Assembly (NCBI GenBank): GCA_963695985.1
Contig: CAVOIC010000003.1
Coordinates: forward strand, 62,001 to 126,000
Direction: 5' to 3'
DNA length: 64,000 nt
Origin: DATBVX01 sp963695985
GTDB taxonomy: Bacteria; Pseudomonadota; Gammaproteobacteria; Steroidobacterales; Steroidobacteraceae
The notes below the pieces were generated by a model. That model ran no database searches, was not told the origin of the DNA, and worked only from the letters and a program-made list of their open reading frames with translations. A program made the position numbers and the translations under genes. Below, piece after piece: positions 24,717 through 32,398 of this stretch (the first letter of the stretch is position 1; the number at the start of each line of letters is the position of its first letter).

Positions 24717-25747
24717 GGATCGCGCTGATCACCGACGCCTGGCGGCCACAGACCAACGGAGTCGTGACCACGCTGACCTGCACGCTGGCGGGTCTGCAGC
24801 AGCTGGGGCATCGGACGCTGGCGGTGACGCCGGAAGCGTTTCGGACCATTCCCTGTCCGACGTATCCGGAAATCCGCCTCGCACTGTTCGCCGGGCGCGC
24901 CGTGACGCGGGGACTGGACGATTTCGCACCCGAGGCAGTGCATATCGCGACCGAGGGACCGCTCGGACAGGCGGCACGCGCCTGGTGCCTGCGCGCGAAT
25001 CAGCCGTTCACGACCTCCTATCACACTCAGTTTCCGGAATATGTGCGCGCGCGCTTTCCGATTCCTGAAGGTTGGACCTACGCGTACCTGCGCAGCTTCC
25101 ATGCCAGGGCGGCGCGCGTAATGGTGTCGACCGAGCGCATGCGACGCCAGCTCGAGGCTCACGGGTTTGGCAACATCGCTTTGTGGACACGCGGCGTGGA
25201 CCTGCAACTGTTCCGTCCGCACGTGCGGAATCTTCTGGACGCACCGCGACCAATCCTCCTCTACGCCGGGCGCGTGGCAGTAGAGAAGAACCTGGAGGCC
25301 TTCCTCGAGCTCGAGGTGGCGGGCACGAAGTACGTGGTGGGAGGCGGCCCGGCACTCGCATCCCTGCGGGCGCGTTATCCCCGCGTAGTCTTCGCGGGCT
25401 ACAGATACGGCGAGGAATTGGCGCGGTACCTGTCGGCGGCGGACGTGTTCGTGTTTCCGAGCCGCACCGATACCTTCGGTATCGTGCTGCTCGAGGCCAT
25501 GGCCTGCGGCACGCCGGTCGCCGCGTTTCCGGTGGCGGGCCCGCTCGATGTCGTCGAGCAAGGAGTCAGCGGCTGCCTGCACGAGGACCTGGGCACGGCG
25601 ATCGCTGGGGCGCTCAGACTCGATCGCGAGGCCTGCCGCCGCTGGGCGCACGGATTCACATGGGAGCGCGCGACGCAGCAGTTCGTGAGCAACCTCCAGC
25701 CGCGTATCGGCGCGCGCAGCGCGACGGCACCGACGGGCGCGGCATGA
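24713..25747 (+). CDS. Glycosyltransferase family 4 (GT-B)
   Basis: The 344-residue protein starts at TTG with MRIALITDAWRPQTNGVVTT, the conserved N-terminus of this GT4 subgroup; earlier starts are not available in frame. The acceptor-side segment has IATEGPLGQAARAWC, FTTSYHTQFPEY and WTRGVDLQLFRP. The nucleotide-sugar domain carries LYAGRVAVEKNLEAFL and the PSRTDTFGIVLLEAMACGTP motif, where the usual first glutamate of E-x7-E is an aspartate, as in sulfoquinovosyl/mannosyl lipid transferases. Relatives add hexoses to lipids, and some replace phospholipids under phosphate limitation. Placement beside phoBR suggests such a role (inference). No signal peptide or membrane span is seen. Confidence 0.85.
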   Translation: MRIALITDAWRPQTNGVVTTLTCTLAGLQQLGHRTLAVTPEAFRTIPCPTYPEIRLALFAGRAVTRGLDDFAPEAVHIATEGPLGQAARAWCLRANQPFTTSYHTQFPEYVRARFPIPEGWTYAYLRSFHARAARVMVSTERMRRQLEAHGFGNIALWTRGVDLQLFRPHVRNLLDAPRPILLYAGRVAVEKNLEAFLELEVAGTKYVVGGGPALASLRARYPRVVFAGYRYGEELARYLSAADVFVFPSRTDTFGIVLLEAMACGTPVAAFPVAGPLDVVEQGVSGCLHEDLGTAIAGALRLDREACRRWAHGFTWERATQQFVSNLQPRIGARSATAPTGAA

Positions 25748-25780
25748 GGAAAGTGGCGTGCGCGGTTATCATGTGCCGCC

Positions 25781-26722
25781 GTGGATAAATCCTCTCTGGT
25801 GTACGTGGCGGGACATCGCGGGCTTGCGGGCTCGGCGATCCTGCGTCAGCTGCAGGCCGGGGGCTATGAGAATCTGATCACGCAGACCAGTAAGCAGCTC
25901 GACCTGCGCAATCAGCGTGCGGTCGATCGCTTTTTCGACGGCGCGCGGCCGCAGGTCGTGATCCTGGCGGCGGCGCGCGTCGGTGGCATTCACGCCAACG
26001 ACAGCCGCCCGGCGGACTTCATCCGCGACAATCTGCAGATCCAGACCAACGTGATCGACGCAGCGCTGCGATTCGAGGCGAGCAAGCTGGTGTTTCTGGG
26101 ATCGAGCTGCATCTACCCACGGCTCGCGCCGCAGCCGATGAAGGAGGAGTACCTGCTCACCGGCGCGCTCGAGCCGACCAACGAGTGGTACGCGATTGCC
26201 AAGATCGCCGGCCTGAAGATGTGCCAGGCGTACCGCAGGCAGCATGGTTTCGACGCGATCGCAGTCATGCCTACCAATCTCTATGGGCCGCACGACAATT
26301 TCAGCCTCACCGATTCCCATGTGTTGCCGGCGCTGATTCGCCGTTTCCACGATGCCACGCAGGAGCAGGCGCCGGAGGTCGTGGTCTGGGGCACCGGCAA
26401 GCCGCGGCGTGAGTTCCTGCATGTCGACGATTTTGCCGCGGCCGTCGTGCTGCTGATGCAACGCTATAGCGCTGAGGAGCCGATCAACATCGGCACCGGC
26501 GAAGACATTTCGATCGCGGAGCTGGCGCAACTCGTGGCTGAAGTCGTCGGCTTCAAGGGCCGCATCGCATTTGACGCGTCCAAGCCGGACGGCACACCGC
26601 GCAAGCTGCTGGATGTCTCACGGCTCAGGGTGCTCGGCTGGATACCCAGGATCAGCCTCAGGGACGGCATCGCGGCGACTCACGCCTGGTTCAGGGAGCA
26701 CCAGCGCGAGGCGCGACGTTAG
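25781..26722 (+). CDS. fcl: GDP-L-fucose synthase (GDP-4-keto-6-deoxymannose epimerase/reductase)
   Basis: An SDR-family protein of 313 residues from GTG at 25781, with a weak ribosome binding site 33 bases after the glycosyltransferase. The NADP-binding glycine pattern is GHRGLAGSA (11-19). Catalytic residues fit E. coli Fcl after a one-residue shift: S108 and C110 in GSSCIYP, Y137 and K141 in NEWYAIAKIAG, and H180 in TDSHVLPALI. It converts GDP-4-keto-6-deoxy-D-mannose to GDP-L-fucose (and related sugars) for surface polysaccharide. The preceding enzyme, Gmd, is not in this window, so the substrate must be made elsewhere. It may share transcripts with the upstream glycosyltransferase. Confidence 0.92.
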   Translation: MDKSSLVYVAGHRGLAGSAILRQLQAGGYENLITQTSKQLDLRNQRAVDRFFDGARPQVVILAAARVGGIHANDSRPADFIRDNLQIQTNVIDAALRFEASKLVFLGSSCIYPRLAPQPMKEEYLLTGALEPTNEWYAIAKIAGLKMCQAYRRQHGFDAIAVMPTNLYGPHDNFSLTDSHVLPALIRRFHDATQEQAPEVVVWGTGKPRREFLHVDDFAAAVVLLMQRYSAEEPINIGTGEDISIAELAQLVAEVVGFKGRIAFDASKPDGTPRKLLDVSRLRVLGWIPRISLRDGIAATHAWFREHQREARR

Positions 26723-26823
26723 TGGCGCGCCCAACGCTGTTCGGCAGCGGTGAATCGACGCAGGCTTGTCATGGGTCTGCAATCGCAGCGTAACGCCGTG
26801 CGTCCAGGAGGCAGTGCCGAGGG

Positions 26824-26855
26824 GTGCCGTGTGCTTGAGCTGCGTCACACGGCAC
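26824..26855. repeat. Perfect 10-bp inverted repeat upstream of the first phoU
   Basis: GTGCCGTGTG (26824-26833) and CACACGGCAC (26846-26855) flank a 12-base loop, 101 bases after the fcl stop and 75 before the phoU ATG. There is no T run, so it is either a Rho-aided terminator, a leader hairpin or an operator. Confidence 0.5.
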
Positions 26856-26930
26856 GCAGCGCTATGCATCCCTCGGGTACGCCGCGTAGTACACTCCCGC
26901 AACTGCCGCTCGCCGGCTTCGGAGTTCGCG

Positions 26931-27653
26931 ATGGAAACGGCTGACCTTACGCACCACATCTCGCGCCGCTTCAATGAGGATCTCGAGCGCCTGCGCAACA
27001 AGGTGCTCACCATGGGCGGCTTCGTGGAGCAGCAGCTGCAGAAAGCCATCACTGCGCTGGCGGAAGGCGACAGTACGCTTGGCGAGTCGGTGGCGATGGA
27101 CGATTACAAGGTCAACGGCATGGAGGTAACGATCGACGAGGAGGCGAGCCGCATTCTCGCGACGCGCGGTCCTACCGCGGGCGACCTGCGCGTGATCGTC
27201 GCCATCATCAAGACCATCACCGATCTGGAGCGCATCGGCGACGAAGGCGAGAAGATCGGTTATATCGCCTCGCGCCTCGCTTCGATGGAGCGCCCCGCGG
27301 ACAAGTACCGCGAGGTCAAACACCTCGGGCGGCTGGTTTCCGAGATGGTGCACGGCGCGCTCGATTCGTTTGCACGGATGGATGCACAGGCTGCGCTCAC
27401 GGTGGCGCAGGAGGACAAGGTGGTCGACGAGGAATACGAGGCCATCCAGCGCCAGTGCATCACGTTCATGATGGAGGATCCGCGCACCATCCGCCGCGCG
27501 CTCGACGTGATGTGGGTGGTGCGGGCGCTGGAGCGCATCGGCGATCATGCCAAGAACATCTGCGAATACGTCATCTACATGGTGCACGGCAAGGATGTGC
27601 GTCATACCTCACTCGAGGATGTCGAGCGCGAGCTGCGGGCCGACGCCCACTGA
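26931..27653 (+). CDS. phoU: Phosphate transport regulator PhoU (first copy)
   Basis: 240 residues from the ATG at 26931, which has GGAG 7 bases upstream; upstream in-frame starts would add 55 unrelated residues. PhoU is an all-helical protein of two three-helix repeats, each with a metal-binding E/D-xxx-D signature: DLERIGDEGEKI in the first and ALERIGDHAKNI in the second. It connects the Pst transporter with PhoR to shut off signalling when phosphate is plentiful. This copy is away from pstB, while a second, diverged PhoU is at 36079-36807 in the pst operon. The dsbB gene follows after 3 bases. Confidence 0.93.
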   Translation: METADLTHHISRRFNEDLERLRNKVLTMGGFVEQQLQKAITALAEGDSTLGESVAMDDYKVNGMEVTIDEEASRILATRGPTAGDLRVIVAIIKTITDLERIGDEGEKIGYIASRLASMERPADKYREVKHLGRLVSEMVHGALDSFARMDAQAALTVAQEDKVVDEEYEAIQRQCITFMMEDPRTIRRALDVMWVVRALERIGDHAKNICEYVIYMVHGKDVRHTSLEDVERELRADAH

Positions 27654-27656
27654 CGC

Positions 27657-28190
27657 ATGAAGCGATGGTCGGTAAATTTTTCCGGTGCGTTGCTGTGCGC
27701 GCTGCTGCTGGGCTACGCCTATTACCTGCAGTTCGTCCAGCACCTCGAGCCGTGCCCGCTGTGCATCTTTCAGCGCGTGGCACTGCTGGTCCTGGGGTGC
27801 GTGCTGCTGCTGGCGGCCCTTCATCACCCGCAGACGAGAGCCGGCGCGCGCGTTTATGCCGTGTTCGTCGCGCTATGCGCGCTTGCAGGCATCGGCGTTG
27901 CCCTGCGCCACATCTACATTCAGAACCTGCCACCCGGCAGCGTGCCCTCCTGCGGCGCGACGCTTGAATACATGTTCGAGGTGTTTCCGGCGACTGAGGT
28001 GATCCGCAAGGTCCTGACCGGCTCGGGTGAGTGCGCGACCATCAACTGGACGTTCCTCGGGCTCAGCATGCCGTGGTGGGTGCTGTTCTGGTTCGTCATT
28101 CTGGGCGCGGCCGGGTTCATCGCCAACTGGTGGGCATCTCCCGGCGAACCTCGGCTCCCGCGCCGGCGCCTGGAGCCGACCATCCGCTGA
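27657..28190 (+). CDS. dsbB: Disulfide bond formation protein DsbB
   Basis: This 177-residue inner membrane protein has four hydrophobic segments and both periplasmic cysteine pairs: C33-P-L-C36 in the first loop and C99 (PSCGAT) with C126 (GECATI) in the second. It reoxidises DsbA using ubiquinone. A basic C-terminal tail follows the last span. It begins 3 bases after phoU and ends 1 base from the convergent dapE stop. dsbA is not nearby. Cotranscription with phoU is likely from spacing, though the functional link, if any, is unclear. Confidence 0.94.
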   Translation: MKRWSVNFSGALLCALLLGYAYYLQFVQHLEPCPLCIFQRVALLVLGCVLLLAALHHPQTRAGARVYAVFVALCALAGIGVALRHIYIQNLPPGSVPSCGATLEYMFEVFPATEVIRKVLTGSGECATINWTFLGLSMPWWVLFWFVILGAAGFIANWWASPGEPRLPRRRLEPTIR

Positions 28191-28191
28191 G

Positions 28192-29319
28192 CTAGGCCAG
28201 GATCAGCTCCAGCAGGCGCTCGTAGATTCGCTGCAGGCGCGCGATATCCTCGATCAACACGTGCTCATTCACCTTGTGAATGCTTGCGTTCACGACGCCC
28301 AGCTCGACGACCTGGGCCCCGGTCGGGGCGATGAAACGCCCGTCCGAAGTTCCGCCGCCGGTAGACATCGACGGCGTGAGGCCCGTGACCTCGCGTACGG
28401 CGCGTGCGACCGCCGTCGACAGGCTTCCCGGCGGGGTAAAAAAAGGATGGCCGGATAGAAACCATTCCAGCGTGTACTTCACGCGATGGCGATCAAGAAT
28501 CGACTGCACCGTGTTCTTCAGTCCTTCAACAGTCTGCTGCGTGGAGAAGCGGATATTGAAACGTGCCTTGAGCTCGCCGGGAATCACGTTGGGTGCACCC
28601 GTGCCGGCGTTGAGATTCGAAAACTGGAAACTGGTGGGCTGAAAATGCTCATTGCCCGTGTCCCAGACGCGGGAGGTGAGCTCCACCAGCACCGGGGCGA
28701 GCGCATGAATAGGATTGTCCGCGAGCTGCGGATAGGCAACATGGCCCTGTACGCCGTGCACGGTGAGGCGCCCGCTCAGAGAGCCACGTCGCCCGATCTT
28801 GATCGTGTCGCCCAGCTGCTTCTCGCTCGATGGCTCGCCGACCACGCACAGGTCGATGCGCTCGCCGCGCCCTTCCAGGACCTCGATCACGCGGCGCGTG
28901 CCGTCGACCGATTGACCTTCCTCGTCGCTCGTAATCAGCAGTGCGATGGAGCCACGGTGTTGCGGATGACGGTGCACGAACTTTTCGCACGCGACGAGCA
29001 GGGCGGCAAGCCCGCTCTTCATATCGGCAGCGCCGCGCCCATAAAGCACCCCGTCGCGCAGCACCGGGGTGAACGGATCGGTATGCCACTCTTCCAGCGG
29101 CCCCGTAGGCACTACGTCGGTATGGCCCGCGAAGCAAAACACCGGCGTGGTGTTCCCATGTCGCGCCCAGAAATTGTCGACGTTGTTGAATCGCATGCGC
29201 TCGACTGTGAAGCCCAGGCTTTCGAGGCGCTCGCTCAACAGTTGCTGACACCCGCCATCCGCGGGGCTGATGGAGGCACGCGAGATCAGAGCCTGAGTCA
29301 GGTCGAGAGCGTCGGACAT
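28192..29319 (-). CDS. dapE: Succinyl-diaminopimelate desuccinylase
   Basis: A 375-residue M20-family metalloenzyme that releases succinate from N-succinyl-LL-2,6-diaminopimelate in lysine/peptidoglycan synthesis. Zinc and catalytic residues are visible: H66 and D68 in AGHTDVVP, D99 in GAADMKSG, E133/E134 in TSDEEG, and the STGGGTSDGRFIAP segment near the C-terminus. Length matches the family. dapD and dapC lie 7-10 kb away on the same strand, so the pathway genes are dispersed by the pst cluster. The start at 29319 shares a 364-base divergent region with pstS. Confidence 0.95.
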   Translation of the reverse strand: MSDALDLTQALISRASISPADGGCQQLLSERLESLGFTVERMRFNNVDNFWARHGNTTPVFCFAGHTDVVPTGPLEEWHTDPFTPVLRDGVLYGRGAADMKSGLAALLVACEKFVHRHPQHRGSIALLITSDEEGQSVDGTRRVIEVLEGRGERIDLCVVGEPSSEKQLGDTIKIGRRGSLSGRLTVHGVQGHVAYPQLADNPIHALAPVLVELTSRVWDTGNEHFQPTSFQFSNLNAGTGAPNVIPGELKARFNIRFSTQQTVEGLKNTVQSILDRHRVKYTLEWFLSGHPFFTPPGSLSTAVARAVREVTGLTPSMSTGGGTSDGRFIAPTGAQVVELGVVNASIHKVNEHVLIEDIARLQRIYERLLELILA

Positions 29320-29485
29320 CGGTGCGCTGGTTCTCCAGGGTCATGAAGGTTGCAGTGGCGCGCGGCTTTATAAAGAAGAATCGGTCTGCCCCGCAAGCAC
29401 CACGGTCCCGGATCAAACAATCCTCCGCTGAGGGTGCGCCCCGGATGACACCTGCGTGACAGGACAGATGGCGGCGTCCGTTGCA

Positions 29486-29510
29486 CCGGGCCCGACGGCC
29501 CGGACCGTCG
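29486..29510. repeat. Overlapping, mutually exclusive inverted repeats upstream of pstS
   Basis: CCGGGCC (29486-29492) pairs with GGCCCGG (29497-29503), and CGACGG (29493-29498) pairs with CCGTCG (29505-29510). The two stems share bases, so only one can form. They lie about 55 bases upstream of the Pho box. Confidence 0.45.
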
Positions 29511-29564
29511 CGGTTGCGCCCGGCTTTGCCTTGGGGAACAGGTGGTTGCCCTGAATCTGAACCA

Positions 29565-29598
29565 CTGACATGGCACTGTAATAATTGCTGCTTATAAG
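29565..29598 (+). promoter_or_regulatory. Pho box and -10 for pstS
   Basis: CTGACAT (29565-29571), four bases, CTGTAAT (29576-29582); each half matches 6 of 7 bases of CTGTCAT. A TATAAG -10 (29593-29598) follows after exactly 10 bases. This is the strongest Pho box in the window and predicts transcription about 80 bases before pstS. Confidence 0.8.
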
Positions 29599-29683
29599 GC
29601 TTCCGGAAGATTCGCGGGCCACAACTGCCCGCAAACGCCCCGCTCCAGCGGGTGCCCACAAAGTACAGATCCGGAGGCTCAAC

Positions 29684-30730
29684 GTGTTCAAGAAACTGCT
29701 GATCGGCGCCGCTGCCGCGAGCACCGTCGCCGCAGGGCTAGTCCAGGCGCAGGCCGCGCGCGATTACATCTTCATCGTTGGCTCTTCCACCGTTTATCCA
29801 TTCACGACGGCGGTCGCCGAGCAGTTCGGACGAGCCGGCAAGTTCAAGACACCCAAGGTTGAGAGCACTGGCACGGGCGGTGGTCTGAAGCTGTTCTGCG
29901 CCGGTGTCGGCCCGCAGCACCCGGACATCACGAACGCTTCGCGGCGCATCAAGGCGAGCGAAGTTGAGAGCTGTGCCAAGAACGGCGTGAAGGACATCGT
30001 GGAGGTCAAGGTCGGGTTCGACGGCATCGTGCTGGCCAATGCGAAGAGCGCTCCGGCGTTCACCATTTCCAGGAAGGACGTGTATCTCGCGCTTGCCAAG
30101 AAGGTCCCCGATCCGGCGAATCCCTCGAGCCTGATCGACAATCCTTACAAGACCTGGAAGGCGGTCAATTCGTCGCTGCCGAGCGAAAAGATCGAGGTGC
30201 TGGGCCCGCCGCCGACCTCCGGAACGCGCGACGCTTTTGCCGAACTGGTGATGGAATCCGGCTGCAGCACGTTTTCGTGGATCAAGGAGCTCAAGGACCT
30301 GGATGAGAAACGCTTCAAGGCAGTATGCGACGGCCTGCGCGAGGACGGCGCCTACATCGAAGCAGGCGAGAACGACAACGTGATCGTGCAGAAGCTGGTG
30401 GCGAGCCCGACCTCGGTGGGCATCTTTGGTTACAGCTTCCTCGAAGAGAACCAGAACAAGATCAAGGGCGCGATTGTCGACGGTGTCGCGCCGACTTTCG
30501 AAAGCATCGCCTCGGGCAAGTATCCGGTGTCGCGACCGCTCTTCTTCTACGTGAAGAAGGCTCACGTCGGTGTCATCCAGGGCATCCCGGAATTCATCCA
30601 GGAATACATCAGCGACAAGGCCTTCGGCGCGGACGGCTATCTCGCCGACAAGGGCCTGATACCGCTGCCGGCAGCGGAGGCGACGAAAGTGCGTGCCGAC
30701 GCCACGGCAATGAAGAGCCTGAAGCTCTGA
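29684..30730 (+). CDS. pstS: Phosphate ABC transporter substrate-binding protein PstS
   Basis: 348 residues from GTG at 29684, chosen for the CCGGAGG ribosome binding site 6 bases upstream and because it makes the signal peptide (about 1-24, LVQAQA-A) start correctly; the ORF extends upstream without support. Phosphate-binding segments are IVGSSTVYPF (31-40), ESTGTGGGLKLF and PPPTSGTRDAF. It is the SphX/PstS type with a KYPVSRPLFFYVKK segment. Works in the periplasm delivering phosphate to PstCAB. A strong Pho box lies upstream, and the broken porin gene follows at 42 bases. Confidence 0.95.
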   Translation: MFKKLLIGAAAASTVAAGLVQAQAARDYIFIVGSSTVYPFTTAVAEQFGRAGKFKTPKVESTGTGGGLKLFCAGVGPQHPDITNASRRIKASEVESCAKNGVKDIVEVKVGFDGIVLANAKSAPAFTISRKDVYLALAKKVPDPANPSSLIDNPYKTWKAVNSSLPSEKIEVLGPPPTSGTRDAFAELVMESGCSTFSWIKELKDLDEKRFKAVCDGLREDGAYIEAGENDNVIVQKLVASPTSVGIFGYSFLEENQNKIKGAIVDGVAPTFESIASGKYPVSRPLFFYVKKAHVGVIQGIPEFIQEYISDKAFGADGYLADKGLIPLPAAEATKVRADATAMKSLKL

Positions 30731-30772
30731 GTCACCGCATTCAGCCACTGACCTTACAAAGAGAGACTAACC

Positions 30773-32162
30773 ATGAACAGCAAGCTGCTGACGACTGCTC
30801 TGGTCACCGCGGTTCTGGCTGCACCGGCCAGCTCCCTGGGCGCCGCGGCCAGCGATGCGGATCTCGCGGAACTGCGGCGCGTTCTGCAACAGGTCAATCA
30901 GCGTCTCGACGCCCTGGAGCAGCAGAACCAGACGCTCAAGGCTCAAAACGAGCAACTCGAAGCGAAGAACAAGGAACTGGAGACCAAGGGCAAGGCGCTC
31001 GAGGAGACTAACGATACGCCAGACGGACGCGCTGGCCCAGATTTCTTCGCGTACCAAGGGCATGGACTGGGCATCGCGGGTCGTCTGGAAGGGTGATTTC
31101 CGCTACCGCCATGAATACGTCGACCCGGAAGAGGCGGTCAACGATCAGACCCGCCAGCGCATCCGGGTGCGCTTCGGCCTGACCGCGAAGATCAACGATA
31201 CGATCAGCGCTACGCTGCAGCTGGCCACCAACGGCGGCAACAACGACCCGCGATCCACCAACCAGACGCTGGGCAGCGGCTGGGATCGTAAGGGTGTGGC
31301 GTCGACCTTGCGTACCTCGACTGGGCACCAACGAAGGGCTTGAACGTCCAGCTGGGCAAGATGCCTTATCCGTTCCAGCGGGTGGGCTCGTACTTCTGGG
31401 ACGGGGACATCACGCCAGAGGGCGGGGCCGTGAAGTACGCGAATGGGCCTTTCTTCGGCAGTGCGTTCGGGTACTGGCTGTCGGAGTCCTCCACCTTGTC
31501 GGACTCGAACGTGTTCGGTGCTCAGATCGGAATGAAGGGTGACCTCGGTCCGGTCAAGCTGATCGGCGCGGTTATGTACTACGATTTGGGCGCAGTGCAG
31601 AACGAGGTCACGGCCATCATCGCGCCCTCCGTGATGGCGCCCGCGGTCTGCCCGGCCGGGCAGCTCAACAATACTTTCTTTGGTAGCGCACGAGGGCAAC
31701 ACGACGTTCAACGTCGGCGACAACTGCACGCGACTGTTGAACGATTTCGAAATCTACGAGGTGTTGGGCCAGGCGGAAATCGCCCTCGGCAAGGTGCCCC
31801 TGGTGGTGTTTGCTAACTATGCCGAAAACACCGCGGCGGACGATCTGAGTACCGCCTACGCGGCCGGCTTCACGCTCGGGCGTGCCAGTAATCCGATGAC
31901 CTGGGAATTCGGCTATGTGTACCAGAAGACCGAGAAGGATGCGCTCTTCGGCCAGTTCGTCGACTCGGATTTTGGCGGCGGCATCACGGACGTCGACGGC
32001 AGCGTCTTCAAGATTGCCTACGTGCCGGCGAAGAACTGGACGCTGAATGGCACCTATTTCCTGAACAGTCGATTTAACGACGTGCCGATCACGGTCGCCG
32101 GAGCCCCGAAGACCGGTCTCGACTACGACCGCTACCAGATCGACTTCAATGTGAAGTTCTGA
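30773..32162 (+). pseudogene. Putative porin, disrupted by three single-base frameshifts
   Basis: Across three frame changes this region encodes about 462 residues of a putative porin: a signal peptide, a coiled-coil (LEQQNQTLKAQNEQLEAKNKE) and a beta-barrel ending in FNVKF. The frame shifts at about 31015 (one extra base after a GAT codon, before RQTDALAQ), about 31299 (one base lost in GTG-GC, before DLAYLDW) and about 31685 (one extra base before AHEGNTTFN). Each piece reads well as the family, and total length agrees with an intact gene of 463 codons. It sits between pstS and pstC, where a phosphate-selective porin would make sense. It may be a true pseudogene or reflect sequence errors; both are compatible with what is seen. 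Confidence 0.8.
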
Positions 32163-32172
32163 GTTCCCGGCT

Positions 32173-32198
32173 GCGGAGGGCGGGTCGCCGCCCTCCGC
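32173..32198. terminator. Strong 11-bp hairpin after the porin
   Basis: GCGGAGGGCGG (32173-32183), loop GTCG, CCGCCCTCCGC (32188-32198): a perfect 11-bp stem 10 bases after the porin stop. There is no T run. It may end or protect the pstS-porin transcript, separating it from pstC. Confidence 0.55.
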
Positions 32199-32235
32199 CC
32201 CGGCGGAGCTGCGGGTACGCTAACGGACGGGTCCC

Positions 32236-32269
32236 CTGTAATTTGCTCGTAACAAGGCCTAAGTACATC
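32236..32269 (+). promoter_or_regulatory. Possible Pho box upstream of pstC
   Basis: CTGTAAT (32236-32242; identical to the second half of the pstS box), four bases, then TCGTAAC (32247-32253), a weak match. A weak TACATC (32264-32269) stands at the expected 10-base distance. It would give pstCAB-phoU its own phosphate-controlled promoter. Confidence 0.35.
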
Positions 32270-32302
32270 GTTTGACTGAAACCGTCGTTTCTGGGACGCC
32301 GA

Positions 32303-32333
32303 TCGGCGGCGGTTGACCGCGAGCCGCCGCCGA
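32303..32333 (+). promoter_or_regulatory. pstC leader hairpin
   Basis: TCGGCGGCGG (32303-32312) and CCGCCGCCGA (32324-32333) form a perfect 10-bp stem with an 11-base loop, ending 65 bases before the pstC ATG. It would be part of the pstC leader RNA if transcription starts near 32275. Confidence 0.5.
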
Positions 32334-32398
32334 GACATCTTGTGCTGCCCCGGATCCATTACAACGACAAGCAGGAGAGAGGGGCGAGCCCGATCTAG

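Larger units (their letters stand above)
29320..29683. other. Divergent regulatory region dapE/pstS
   Basis: 364 bases without a credible gene. It contains the pstS Pho box (29565-29598), a pair of mutually exclusive hairpins at 29486-29510, and, on the minus strand, a TATAAA-like element near 29370 that could serve dapE. Confidence 0.5.

Noticed and set aside
26766..26930. Upstream start for the first PhoU giving 295 residues
   Set aside because: The added 55 residues are not conserved PhoU sequence; ATG at 26931 has a good Shine-Dalgarno and gives standard length.
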